Origin: an uncultured Veillonellaceae bacterium
GTDB lineage: Bacteria; Bacillota; Negativicutes; Veillonellales; Negativicoccaceae
Assembly: GCA_947254705.1 (NCBI GenBank)
Contig: CAMYCX010000026.1
Location: 1-14,570, forward strand
Length of the DNA stretch: 14,570 nucleotides
Direction: 5' to 3'
Shown in pieces: positions 1 to 7,527 of the stretch (position 1 is its first letter; each line of letters begins with the position of its first letter). A model generated the notes under the pieces. That model searched no databases and was not told the origin of the DNA. It saw only the letters and a program-made list of their open reading frames with translations. The translations under genes and the position numbers were made by a program.

Positions 1-631
1 CTTGCGCCATTTTCATGGTGACATGTTGCGGTTCCGTCAAAAACTTATCCGCCAGCGCACGAATGGCGGGCGGCATGGTGGCGGAAAACAGCAGTGTTTG
101 CCGTGCATCGGGGGTAGCGGAGACGATGGTTTCGATGTCTTCGATGAATCCCATGTTCAGCATTTCATCGGCTTCATCAAGGACGACGATATTGATTTCG
201 TCCAGGTTGATGGTGCCGCGGCGCATGTGGTCCATCAAACGGCCGGGGGTGGCGACAATGATCGGCGGATTTTTACGCAGGCTGCGCAGTTGCCGTCCCA
301 TGTCTTGCCCGCCGTAGATCGGCAATGCCCAATGGGGCAGGTATTGTGCCAAGCGGTTGATTTCTTCCGCGGATTGAATCGCAAGTTCACGTGTCGGTGC
401 CAATATCAGTGCGACCGGCCCTTGTTTGGCGGGACGGGTACGTTCTAAAATCGGTATGCCGAAGGCGGCTGTTTTGCCTGTCCCCGTTTGTGCTTGACCG
501 ATGAGGTCCGCGCCGCTGAGGGCAATCGGGATTGATTCGCGTTGAATCGGAGTCGGTTCTTCAAAACCCATATCGTTGAGGGCCTTGAGAATCGGCTGTG
601 AGACTGTCAGTGTTCCAAAATGTTCGAGCAT
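1..631 (-). CDS. DEAD-box ATP-dependent RNA helicase, N-terminal part (partial at window edge)
   Basis: This gene starts at 631 and reads leftward off the window, so only the first 210 residues (the RecA-like ATPase domain 1) are visible. The translation carries the DEAD-box motifs in order: Q motif with Gln30 in EPTPIQ, motif I AQTGTGKT (47-54), motif Ia PTRELA (79-84), GG (107-108), motif Ib TPGR (128-131), motif II DEAD (152-155) and motif III SAT (183-185). Family knowledge: these enzymes use ATP to unwind short RNA duplexes in ribosome assembly and mRNA decay; a CshA/DeaD-like member is likely, but the C-terminal region that separates subfamilies is missing. The start is set by an AAAGGAGGAG Shine-Dalgarno a few bases upstream and by the usual short leader before the Q motif. 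It is transcribed divergently from the secreted protein gene at 758. Confidence 0.95.
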   Translation of the reverse strand, partial: MLEHFGTLTVSQPILKALNDMGFEEPTPIQRESIPIALSGADLIGQAQTGTGKTAAFGIPILERTRPAKQGPVALILAPTRELAIQSAEEINRLAQYLPHWALPIYGGQDMGRQLRSLRKNPPIIVATPGRLMDHMRRGTINLDEINIVVLDEADEMLNMGFIEDIETIVSATPDARQTLLFSATMPPAIRALADKFLTEPQHVTMKMAQ

Positions 632-655
632 ATACTCCTCCTTTATAATCAATTT

Positions 656-664
656 ATTATATCA
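656..664 (-). promoter_or_regulatory. Extended -10 promoter of the helicase gene
   Basis: On the minus strand this reads TGATATAAT, an extended -10 element (TG-N-TATAAT), about 25 bases before the helicase start codon. The hexamer 17 bases further upstream (CCGTTT) is a poor -35, which is typical of extended -10 promoters. The call rests on motif match and position only. Confidence 0.6.
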
Positions 665-722
665 TACATTGAGGGAATAAACGGAATCGGCATTTGGCGG
701 GCGCGTCGCAGATGCTGATGTT

Positions 723-731
723 TGGTATAAT
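723..731 (+). promoter_or_regulatory. Extended -10 promoter of the secreted protein/sbcDC unit
   Basis: The plus strand reads TGGTATAAT, an extended -10, 26 bases before the start codon at 758. No good -35 is seen at 16-18 base spacing. It is back to back with the helicase promoter, so the 120-base gap works as a divergent promoter region. Confidence 0.6.
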
Positions 732-757
732 ACAGGTAGACGAAGGAGGCGATGCGA

Positions 758-1348
758 ATGCAACGAATGGGAACGGCGCTATTGGCGTTGGTGATGGTGA
801 GCGGTATGGCGATCCAGGCGCAGGCGATTTCACTCGGCGTGGGGATCGGCGTGGGACGTTATGGCGGCGTATTCGGCGAGGTCGGAACAAGATGGCCCGA
901 GCGGGAATGTCGTGACGAGTCGGCGATTCGCTTAACTAAGGAGCAACGGGCCCAATTGGCGGCGGTGAATGCCGTCACGAAAGAGCTTGATGACGGAAGA
1001 TACGAGACGGTATTGCCGAATGATACGGCGACGGCGGCCGATGATTTGATACAGGCGCTTATCGCGGAGGAATGGATCCCTGCGGCACGGACGTTTTCTC
1101 CCGAGGAGCGACAGCTTGTGTGTATCACGGCGTTTCCGTCGGATCGGATGACGGCGCATTGGATTGGTAAACGTCCGGAGTTGACGTTATATTGGCAGGC
1201 GATGCTGACGGTGTTTGCCCGTGAGGGGCGGACGGTGGTCGTGTGGCGAGGACCGTCGCGGGGACATGCCCGTGATGTCGATCGCGCTCGTGGCGAAGCA
1301 TTGCAGGCACGCCTGGTACAGGCGTTGGTACGGACCGCGTCCCGCTGA
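758..1348 (+). CDS. Predicted secreted protein of unknown function
   Basis: I do not recognise this 196-residue protein. Its N-terminus looks like a Sec signal peptide: a short basic start (MQR), a hydrophobic core (ALLALVMVSGMA) and an AQA|I cleavage site near residue 23. A short Gly-rich stretch follows (LGVGIGVGRYGG), then a soluble, mixed-charge region with no Cys pair, lipobox or further membrane segment. The end is Arg-rich. The ATG at 758 is preferred because GGAGG at 745-749 lies 8 bases before it; an in-frame ATG at 752 would leave only 2 bases. sbcD begins 33 bases after the stop, so co-transcription is likely, although an exported protein and a cytoplasmic nuclease have no obvious shared job. 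The reading frame is open throughout and has its own RBS and promoter, so the gene itself is well supported; the function is not. Confidence 0.8.
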   Translation: MQRMGTALLALVMVSGMAIQAQAISLGVGIGVGRYGGVFGEVGTRWPERECRDESAIRLTKEQRAQLAAVNAVTKELDDGRYETVLPNDTATAADDLIQALIAEEWIPAARTFSPEERQLVCITAFPSDRMTAHWIGKRPELTLYWQAMLTVFAREGRTVVVWRGPSRGHARDVDRARGEALQARLVQALVRTASR

Positions 1349-1381
1349 GCGGGGCGATATAGTAGGAAAGGATCGTGAGGC

Positions 1382-2515
1382 ATGCGGTTTATCCATACGG
1401 CGGATTGGCATTTGGGACGAATTTTTTATGAACAATATATGACGGCAGATCAGGAGTATGTACTGGAGCAATTTATTGATTTGGTGGATGAGTGGCGGCC
1501 GGATGCGGTGATCATCGCCGGTGATATTTATGATCGGGCCATTCCGCCGGCGGAGGCGGTGCGTCTGTTGGATGAGGTGCTGGACCGATTGGCGGTACGA
1601 CAAGTGCCCGTGATTGCCATCAGCGGCAATCATGACAGTACGGAGCGAATTGATTTCGGCAGTCGTCTGATGCGTGCGGGCGGCGTATATATGTACGGTG
1701 TGGCGCGGCCGGATACGGCACCCGTCGTATTGCAGGACGAGGCGGGACCGGTGTATGTGTGTCCGCTGGCATTTGCCGATCCCGCAACGGTGCGGATTAC
1801 GTTTGACGCGCCCGAAGTCGGCGATTATGCGAGCGTATTTGCCGAGCAGGTGCGGCGGATGCGCTTGCAGATTCCGGCGGGGGCACGTTCGATTGCGGTG
1901 GCGCACGGATTTGTCGCCGGCGGCATGGAGTCGGAGTCGGAGCGTCCGTTGTCGGTCGGCGGCAGTTCACAAGTCCCGTGGACGACGTTCAGCGAGTTCA
2001 GTTATACGGCGTTGGGGCATTTACATCGCCCGCAGAGTGTCGGTGCCGCGCAGATACGTTACAGCGGCTCGTTGCTCAAATATTCGTTCAGCGAAGCGAC
2101 GGACACCAAGGGGATTGAATGCGTGACGCTGGCGGCGGACGGGAGCATCTCGCGTGAAACGGTGCATCTGCAGCCGCGACATGATATGCGTATTGTGGAA
2201 GGGACGTTCGCCGAGTTGATGAGCGATGCCGTTCCCGTGAGTGACGATTATTTACTGGTACGGTTGCATCAGCCGCAAGGCGTGCTTGACGGAATCGGAC
2301 GGTTGCGCAAAAAATTCCCCAATGTATTGGGCATTGAGCCGTTGGAAACGGTGAGCGTGCAGGAGGCACCGGCACCGCAGGATATTCGTAAGGTCGATAA
2401 AACGGAGCTTTTCGCGCGTTTTGTTGCGGATGTCGGCGGGCAACCGATGACGGCGGAAGAAAGAGCGGTCATGGCGGATATTTGGCAGGAGGTATTGACG
2501 GAGGAAGAAGCATGA
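1382..2515 (+). CDS. sbcD: Exonuclease SbcCD, nuclease subunit SbcD (Mre11 homologue)
   Basis: This 377-residue protein is the metallophosphoesterase nuclease subunit of SbcCD, the bacterial Mre11-Rad50 complex, which cuts DNA hairpins and processes blocked double-strand ends. The phosphoesterase metal-binding motifs are all visible: D8-x-H10, G47-D48-IYD, G82-N83-H84-D85, H175 in VAHGF and G212-H213-L-H215. These give the two-Mn nuclease site of the family. The C-terminal third is the expected capping/SbcC-binding region, and the total length is normal for SbcD. The start at 1382 places the beta strand MRFIHTADWH at the N-terminus, as in homologues, with AGGAAAGG upstream. The stop overlaps the sbcC start (ATGA at 2512-2515), so translation of the two subunits is probably coupled. 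Confidence 0.97.
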   Translation: MRFIHTADWHLGRIFYEQYMTADQEYVLEQFIDLVDEWRPDAVIIAGDIYDRAIPPAEAVRLLDEVLDRLAVRQVPVIAISGNHDSTERIDFGSRLMRAGGVYMYGVARPDTAPVVLQDEAGPVYVCPLAFADPATVRITFDAPEVGDYASVFAEQVRRMRLQIPAGARSIAVAHGFVAGGMESESERPLSVGGSSQVPWTTFSEFSYTALGHLHRPQSVGAAQIRYSGSLLKYSFSEATDTKGIECVTLAADGSISRETVHLQPRHDMRIVEGTFAELMSDAVPVSDDYLLVRLHQPQGVLDGIGRLRKKFPNVLGIEPLETVSVQEAPAPQDIRKVDKTELFARFVADVGGQPMTAEERAVMADIWQEVLTEEEA

Positions 2516-5500
2516 GACCGTTACGATTGGTGATGCAGGCATTCGGGCCGTATGTGGAGCGGCAGGAGATCGATTTCACGGCCTTGGGAACACGGCAGTT
2601 CTTTCTGGTACACGGGCCTACCGGGGCAGGAAAGACAACCATATTCGATGCGATCTGTTATGCACTGTACGGTACGACGAGCGGTGCCGAGCGGGATGCC
2701 AAACATATGCGCAGCGACTATGCGCCGGAAGACCTGACGACGGAGGTGACGCTCGATTTTGCCGTGGGGCGTGAGCGGTATCGGGTGCGGCGCAGACCGG
2801 AGCAGGAAGTACGCAAGAAAAAAGGAGAAGGGACACGGATTGCGCCGGCAACGGCAGAGTTGTTGCGTATTGACGAGAACGGGACGGAGACGGAATCGTT
2901 GGGAGACAAATATGTCAATCCGAAAATCGTGGATATTATCGGGTTTGAGGTACATCAGTTTCGTCAGGTCGTTCTTTTGCCGCAAGGAGATTTCCGCAAG
3001 TTGCTGTTGGCGGGTTCGAATGGTCGGGAAGCCATTTTGGCGAAGTTGTTTTCAACGGACGTGTTTGCTCGAGTAACGGAACGGTTGCGGGATAAAGCAC
3101 GGGATTTGGCGAATGCGTATCAGGAGCACAACCGCAAACGGGAAAGTTATCTGGAGGCGGCTGATGCGGACTCCGTTGAGATGTTGGAGCAGCGTCGGGA
3201 TGAATTGGAAAAAACGCTGGCGACGACGAAAGAGGAGATCCTTGCGACGGCGGCGGCGGCGGAACAGGCGCAACAGGCATTGACGGCGGGAGAGCAGCTG
3301 GATGAACGATTCCGTTTAGCGGCGAAGGTTCGCGAGCAACAGGCGCAACTGGCACGCAAGAAACCGGAGATGGATGCTCGGGCGGCACTTTGCCTACAGC
3401 TGCAACATGCGGCGGAGATGCAGGATCGGTATCATGCGTGGCAACAGTTGACGGCGGACGGAAAGGGAATTCGCGACCGTTTGCAAGCGGTGGAAGAGGC
3501 CTTGCCGGCAAGCAAGGAAAAAGCCGAATACTGGGAGCGTGAGCGACAGGCATTGCGTGAGACCGAAGAGAAGCAAAACGAACGGGTGCGGGAGTTGGCG
3601 GAGTTGCAACAGCAACAATTGCGGCGGCAACGCTGGCAGGAAGCACGGACCGAGGCGGAACAGCAACGGACGAAGCTACAACGGGCGCACGATGCACAGG
3701 CGGCGACGGAGCAACGTAAAACGGATGCGGAGACGGCATTGAGCGAGGCAACAAACCGAATGCAGAACATCATGTCGATCATAGGATTGGCTGACAATGT
3801 ACGACCGGCGATCGCGCATGCACGAAGCCGAGTACAGGCGTATGATGACTGGCAAACGAGCGTGAAAGACCTCGCCAAGGCGACCGCCGAACGGGTTTCC
3901 GCCGAGACGGCACAACAGGCGGCGGATGCGGCCGCAACACAAGCCAAAACCGCATGGGAGCGGATTGTCGTTTTGCGCGAACAAGATCGATTGGCGACAT
4001 GGGCGGCGACCTTGCATGACGGCGCACCCTGCCCTGTGTGCGGGGCGTGCGAGCATCCGCAGCCGGCATTGGCGGCAGAGTATGTACCGACTGCAGAGGA
4101 AGAAGAGACGGCACAGGCGGCGTGGCAAGCCGCGGAAAATCGGCGACAGGAGATGCGGGCGAATGTGGCGGCGTGTTGTGCCCTTGAAACGCAACTGGCG
4201 GCGGACTGTACCCGTCGCGAGAAAGAAGTCGGGGAAGAACCGAGGGACGTTCTGGCGGCCGCGGTAAAAGATGCCGAAGCGTTATGGCAACAAGTTGAAA
4301 CGGCACAAACGGAGCAGCCGCTACAGGAACAGGCATTGCAAGCGGCACAAGCGGCGTTGACGCAAGCGGCACAGGCACACGAAACGGCACAGAAGACGTA
4401 TCATGAAACGGAAACGGCATTGGCCCGAGTGACGGAGCGTATGCAGGCGTTGACGGAAGAACTTCCCGAGATGTGGCGCGAAGGTGATGCATTGACACAA
4501 CGGTTGCAGGTGCTGGAAACGAAGATCAACGAGTATCGTACACGTCGTGAAGCGTGCGACACCCATGCGACGACGGATGAAAATAAGTACCAAAGCCTGC
4601 AGCGGGAGAAGGAAGAATATGAACGCCGTCTGACGGAATGTCGGCAACAGTATCAAGATGAAAAAGACGCATTGACGGCACGCGCCGCGGAAGTCGGATT
4701 TGATTCGCTGGAGCAAGTCGAAACGATGTTGCGGCAATTGGGTGAGCGGCAGAAGTACGAACGGGAGGTCACGGATTATCAACTGGAGTGTCGGCGTGTA
4801 GAAGCGGATATGCAGGCGTTGACAGCGGAATTGGAAGCACGGACGCCGCCGAACTTGGAGCAACTGAAACAGGCGAAAGAACAGGCGCAGGCGGCCAGCG
4901 GAGCCAAGCAGAAGGAACTGGCGCGAACGGAGGAACAACTCAAGACGCACCAAGACTGGATCAATCGGTATCGTCGGGAAAGCAAAGCGATTGCGCAACT
5001 GGACGAGAAACATGCGGTGGTCGGACGTCTGGCGGCACTGGCCGGCGGTACGGATACGTCGGCGGCGGCAAAGATGACATTCCAACGGTATGTATTGGCG
5101 ACAATTTTGGATGAAGTATTGACGTTAGCCAATTTGCGCTTGCAGGACATGAGTCATCATCGCTATCAGTTAAAGCGGGAAATGCATGCAACGGATCGTC
5201 GCTCGACGGAAGGGTTGGAACTGGCGGTCATCGATCGTTGGACGGGGAATATCCGCCCCGTCAATACACTGTCCGGCGGGGAGACGTTTTTGGCCTCGTT
5301 GGCACTGGCATTGGGCTTGGCGGATACCGCACAGGCCTATGCGGGCGGCTTGCGAATGGATATGATGCTGATTGACGAAGGGTTCGGCACGTTGGACGGA
5401 GAAGCGTTGGATGAAGCTATTCGCGTGTTGCTGGAATTGCGTACGGGCGGACGACTGGTCGGGATTATCAGCCATGTAGATGAGCTGCGGCGACGGATTG

Positions 5501-5562
5501 ATACCCGTTTGGAAATTCAGAAAACGGAGCAGGGCAGTCGGGCCCGCTGGGTACTCGGCTGA
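2512..5562 (+). CDS. sbcC: Exonuclease SbcCD, ATPase subunit SbcC (Rad50 homologue)
   Basis: SbcC is the SMC-like ATPase partner of SbcD; ATP binding closes the heads and gates the nuclease. This 1016-residue protein has the Walker A motif GPTGAGKT (35-42), a Q-loop region (VLLPQGDF), two long Gln/Ala/Glu-rich coiled-coil arms, a central zinc hook CPVC at 507-510 almost exactly at the midpoint, the ABC signature LSGGE (920-924) and the Walker B segment MMLIDE (951-956) followed by GFGTLD. The start at 2512 is chosen over an in-frame upstream codon at 2482 because it overlaps the sbcD stop as ATGA, has GGAGG about 7 bases upstream, and gives the standard MRPL N-terminus. A third cysteine (C513) follows the hook pair. 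The arms are compositionally biased, which produces long false antisense ORFs. Confidence 0.97.
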   Translation: MRPLRLVMQAFGPYVERQEIDFTALGTRQFFLVHGPTGAGKTTIFDAICYALYGTTSGAERDAKHMRSDYAPEDLTTEVTLDFAVGRERYRVRRRPEQEVRKKKGEGTRIAPATAELLRIDENGTETESLGDKYVNPKIVDIIGFEVHQFRQVVLLPQGDFRKLLLAGSNGREAILAKLFSTDVFARVTERLRDKARDLANAYQEHNRKRESYLEAADADSVEMLEQRRDELEKTLATTKEEILATAAAAEQAQQALTAGEQLDERFRLAAKVREQQAQLARKKPEMDARAALCLQLQHAAEMQDRYHAWQQLTADGKGIRDRLQAVEEALPASKEKAEYWERERQALRETEEKQNERVRELAELQQQQLRRQRWQEARTEAEQQRTKLQRAHDAQAATEQRKTDAETALSEATNRMQNIMSIIGLADNVRPAIAHARSRVQAYDDWQTSVKDLAKATAERVSAETAQQAADAAATQAKTAWERIVVLREQDRLATWAATLHDGAPCPVCGACEHPQPALAAEYVPTAEEEETAQAAWQAAENRRQEMRANVAACCALETQLAADCTRREKEVGEEPRDVLAAAVKDAEALWQQVETAQTEQPLQEQALQAAQAALTQAAQAHETAQKTYHETETALARVTERMQALTEELPEMWREGDALTQRLQVLETKINEYRTRREACDTHATTDENKYQSLQREKEEYERRLTECRQQYQDEKDALTARAAEVGFDSLEQVETMLRQLGERQKYEREVTDYQLECRRVEADMQALTAELEARTPPNLEQLKQAKEQAQAASGAKQKELARTEEQLKTHQDWINRYRRESKAIAQLDEKHAVVGRLAALAGGTDTSAAAKMTFQRYVLATILDEVLTLANLRLQDMSHHRYQLKREMHATDRRSTEGLELAVIDRWTGNIRPVNTLSGGETFLASLALALGLADTAQAYAGGLRMDMMLIDEGFGTLDGEALDEAIRVLLELRTGGRLVGIISHVDELRRRIDTRLEIQKTEQGSRARWVLG

Positions 5563-5564
5563 GT

Positions 5565-5593
5565 TTGGTCGAGTGTCGGAGCTGTGCTATACT
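5565..5593 (+). promoter_or_regulatory. Sigma-A type promoter of the tcdA-cysK unit
   Basis: TTGGTC at 5565-5570, a 17-base spacer and TATACT at 5588-5593 form a good vegetative promoter, with TG at 5585-5586 giving an extended -10 as well. It begins just after the sbcC stop codon and lies about 38 bases upstream of the 33-codon ORF. It suggests that tcdA and the following genes can be transcribed independently of sbcDC. Confidence 0.65.
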
Positions 5594-5630
5594 GAAACAA
5601 TATCGAAAGAAATGGGTGTAGGAGGCAAGT

Positions 5631-5732
5631 ATGGCATTTCATTTTGTACATAGCGGCGGCGACGCACCGGAGACGGCACGCAACGGATTCGTTGCGTGCC
5701 ACTCGGTGCGGGCAGAGATGATTGCGCAATGA
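5631..5732 (+). CDS. Small ORF (33 aa) overlapping the tcdA start; possible leader peptide
   Basis: A 33-codon ORF starts at 5631, 5 bases after a full AGGAGG at 5620-5625, the best-placed RBS of this transcript. Its stop TGA (5730-5732) overlaps the tcdA start codon (5729-5731) as ATGA, while tcdA itself has no clear Shine-Dalgarno, so coupled translation is a natural reading. The peptide begins MAFHFVHSGG and is soluble, with three His and one Cys; it has no run of a single amino acid as in classical attenuator leaders, no signal peptide and no membrane segment. A large hairpin (5663-5710) lies inside the ORF, so translation would open it. I do not recognise the peptide. It could be a regulatory leader or a real microprotein, or the RBS could serve an RNA element only. 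Confidence 0.45.
   Translation: MAFHFVHSGGDAPETARNGFVACHSVRAEMIAQ
5663..5710 (+). repeat. Two-tier inverted repeat / RNA hairpin upstream of tcdA
   Basis: The inner arms GGCACGCAAC (5675-5684) and GTTGCGTGCC (5691-5700) are perfect 10-base complements around the loop GGATTC. The outer arms CGCACCG (5663-5669) and CGGTGCG (5704-5710) are also perfect complements, separated from the inner stem by a 5-by-3 internal loop. This gives 17 paired bases over 48 nt. No T-run follows, so it is not a rho-independent terminator. It lies inside the small ORF, with its base about 18 bases before the tcdA start codon. A cis-acting RNA structure or a protein-binding palindrome are both possible. Confidence 0.75.
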
Positions 5733-6436
5733 TGAGTACGGAGTGGACACAGCGGACACGGTTGGTGCTGGGAGACGGTGTCGATCGTCTGGCGGGCTCG
5801 GCGGTAGCGGTATTCGGGTTGGGCGGTGTCGGTTCTTACGTGGCGGAAGCGTTGGCTCGGGCGGGCATCGGACGACTGGTGCTGTTGGACGCCGATCGGG
5901 TGAGTGAGACCAATCGGAATCGCCAGCTTCCCGCGTTGGTATCGACGATCGGACAATATAAAACGGACGTCATGGCGGCACGAATTCACGATATTCACCC
6001 TGCTTGTGACGTGACCGTGTTGACACGGCGGTATGAACCGACAGATACGGATCTCGTTGCGTCATTACACGTGGACTATATAGCCGATGCGATCGATTCG
6101 GTGGCGGCGAAAACGGCATTGATTGTGTCGGCACAAGCGGCGGGCGTGTCGGTGATTTCCGCCATGGGAACGGGAAATAAATGTCGTCCCGAAATGCTGG
6201 AAATCGCCGACATTTACGATACCGAGGTATGTCCGTTGGCACGTGTCATGCGGCGTGAGTTGCGACGCCGGGGTGTCACGGCACACCAAGTGGTGTACTC
6301 ACGGGAATTGCCGCACAAAGCGCCGGTCACGGCAGGTGCGCCCGTCGTTCCCGGATCGGTATCGTTCGTACCCTCGGTTGCGGGATTATTGATGGCGGGA
6401 GTGATTTGCCGCCGGTTGGCAGGTATCGATAGATAA
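5729..6436 (+). CDS. tcdA: tRNA threonylcarbamoyladenosine dehydratase (TcdA/YgdL, E1-like ThiF fold)
   Basis: This 235-residue cytoplasmic enzyme belongs to the ThiF/E1-like superfamily and matches the TcdA (CsdL/YgdL) branch, which uses ATP to cyclise t6A at tRNA position 37 to ct6A. Visible features are the nucleotide loop GLGGVGS (30-36), acidic residues D54 and D56 ending the second strand (LLDAD), the N-R-N-R-Q motif (62-66), the segment YIADAIDSV (117-125), and the family-typical stretches GTGNKCRPE and DTEVCPLARVMR. The C-terminus (GSVSFVPSVAGLLMAG) also fits. The length is close to that of the core family, without the extra C-terminal region of E. coli TcdA. The start at 5729 overlaps the small ORF stop (ATGA); the next codon is also ATG. 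The cyclophilin gene begins 12 bases after its stop. Confidence 0.9.
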   Translation: MMSTEWTQRTRLVLGDGVDRLAGSAVAVFGLGGVGSYVAEALARAGIGRLVLLDADRVSETNRNRQLPALVSTIGQYKTDVMAARIHDIHPACDVTVLTRRYEPTDTDLVASLHVDYIADAIDSVAAKTALIVSAQAAGVSVISAMGTGNKCRPEMLEIADIYDTEVCPLARVMRRELRRRGVTAHQVVYSRELPHKAPVTAGAPVVPGSVSFVPSVAGLLMAGVICRRLAGIDR

Positions 6437-6448
6437 GGAGGAAGGATC

Positions 6449-6889
6449 ATGAAAGCAATCATTACAATGGAAAACGGGGATACGATAACGATGGAGCTGT
6501 TCCCCGAAGAAGCACCCGGAACGGTGAAAAATTTTACGGATCTCATCGGAAAAGGGTTTTATGACGGATTAATTTTTCATCGCGTGATTCCGGGGTTTGT
6601 GGCACAGACAGGCTGCCCGTTGGGAACGGGAACAGGCGGACCGGGGTATACGATTAAATGTGAAACGGAAGGCAACCCGCATCGCCATATTCGCGGGGCC
6701 GTATCGATGGCCCATCGCGGAAAAGATACGGGCGGAAGTCAATTCTTTATCTGCTTTGCGCCGCAACCGCATTTGGACGGGATGCACACCGTATTCGGAC
6801 AAGTCGTTGACGGAATGGACGCCGTAGATCGGATTCAGCAGGGAGATCGGATCGCGTCAATCACCGTCGACGCAGCGGACGATTTGTGA
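6449..6889 (+). CDS. Cyclophilin-type peptidyl-prolyl cis-trans isomerase
   Basis: This 146-residue protein is a single cyclophilin domain that speeds cis-trans isomerisation of X-Pro bonds in folding proteins. The catalytic motif FHRVIPGFVAQTG carries the key Arg45, and Q53, GSQFF (96-100) and the LDGMHTVFGQV segment (109-119) complete the active-site wall. There is no signal peptide, so it should act in the cytoplasm, as small PpiB-type enzymes do. A strong RBS (AAGGAGG) lies just before the start. The final stop shares its A with the ATG of the next gene (TGATG at 6887-6891), indicating an operon with the C39-like gene. Confidence 0.95.
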   Translation: MKAIITMENGDTITMELFPEEAPGTVKNFTDLIGKGFYDGLIFHRVIPGFVAQTGCPLGTGTGGPGYTIKCETEGNPHRHIRGAVSMAHRGKDTGGSQFFICFAPQPHLDGMHTVFGQVVDGMDAVDRIQQGDRIASITVDAADDL

Positions 6890-7527
6890 TGCGAATCGGC
6901 CTGCAGATGCCGGAGCGACTGCAGCAAGCAACCGCGGACGGTGTGTTTTACGGTTTTTCGCAGGATTGGTATACGGATGAATGGCGACAACGGGCAGGGT
7001 GCGGACCGACGACGGCAACCTGTCTGTTGGCGTATTGCTTGGGGCGAGACGGTGATTGGCCGTCAGGCATGGATCGCCGACAAATTCGCTACTGCATGGA
7101 TAACTTGTGGGAATACGTCACGCCGAGTTATGGCGGATTATATAAAACCCGTTGGATGGCGGACGGATTGCGTCGTTATTTGGCCGCACGGGAAATCAGT
7201 CGCTATGCGGTGGAAATGTTGGCAATATCCGTTCTGCCGGCGTACCGGCCGAGTGCCGCTGCCGTCGTCGAATTTATCCGAGCTGGGTTAGAAGCGGATT
7301 CACCGGTGGCGTTTTTGAATCGGCATGCGGGCAACGAAACGGAGATCGACGGATGGCATTGGGTGCCGATTGTCGAGCTGGATACGGACAGCGAAACGGC
7401 GCGGGCCGTTTGTTATGACGAGGGTATCCGAAAAATGTTTACACCGGCGGCTTGGAATCGCGAGACATTGTTGGGCGGCGGGTTTGTATATTTGCGCCCG
7501 CGTGCGGGACAGGATGTGGTGAAATGA
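6889..7527 (+). CDS. C39-like papain-fold protein, putative cysteine peptidase
   Basis: This 212-residue protein resembles the C39-like peptidase superfamily. The N-terminal segment RAGCGPTTA places a candidate catalytic Cys38 in the characteristic C-G-P-T context at a helix start. A downstream GWHWVPIVEL strand supplies His157, and VCYDEG supplies Asp177, so a Cys-His-Asp triad can be drawn in the expected order. There is no signal peptide, transmembrane segment or adjacent ABC transporter, so it is not a bacteriocin-processing transporter domain; a cytoplasmic peptidase or a peptidase-fold protein of another function remains possible. The ATG at 6889 overlaps the cyclophilin stop; a GTG at 6886 is an alternative start. 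Its stop overlaps the cysK start as ATGA. The fold assignment is from motifs, and substrate and role are unknown. Confidence 0.75.
   Translation: MRIGLQMPERLQQATADGVFYGFSQDWYTDEWRQRAGCGPTTATCLLAYCLGRDGDWPSGMDRRQIRYCMDNLWEYVTPSYGGLYKTRWMADGLRRYLAAREISRYAVEMLAISVLPAYRPSAAAVVEFIRAGLEADSPVAFLNRHAGNETEIDGWHWVPIVELDTDSETARAVCYDEGIRKMFTPAAWNRETLLGGGFVYLRPRAGQDVVK

Noticed and set aside
1..448. Plus-strand frames opposite the helicase gene
   Set aside because: The minus strand encodes a complete set of DEAD-box motifs; the plus frames are its shadows.
1341..1354. Short palindrome CCCGC-TGA-GCGGG over the stop codon of the secreted protein
   Set aside because: A 5-bp stem with a 3-base loop and no U-run is too small to call a terminator or regulatory hairpin.
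2482..2511. Upstream in-frame start for sbcC
   Set aside because: It lies inside sbcD; the ATG at 2512 has an RBS, an ATGA overlap and the conserved MRPL N-terminus.
2936..5085. Several long antisense frames (for example 2936-3754, 3779-4498 and 4321-5085, minus strand)
   Set aside because: They lie entirely inside sbcC, lack RBS, and are Pro-, Arg- or Cys-rich nonsense produced by the biased codons of the coiled-coil arms.
5663..5710. Hairpin as a terminator of sbcDC
   Set aside because: No T-run follows on either strand, and a promoter lies upstream of it in the same direction.
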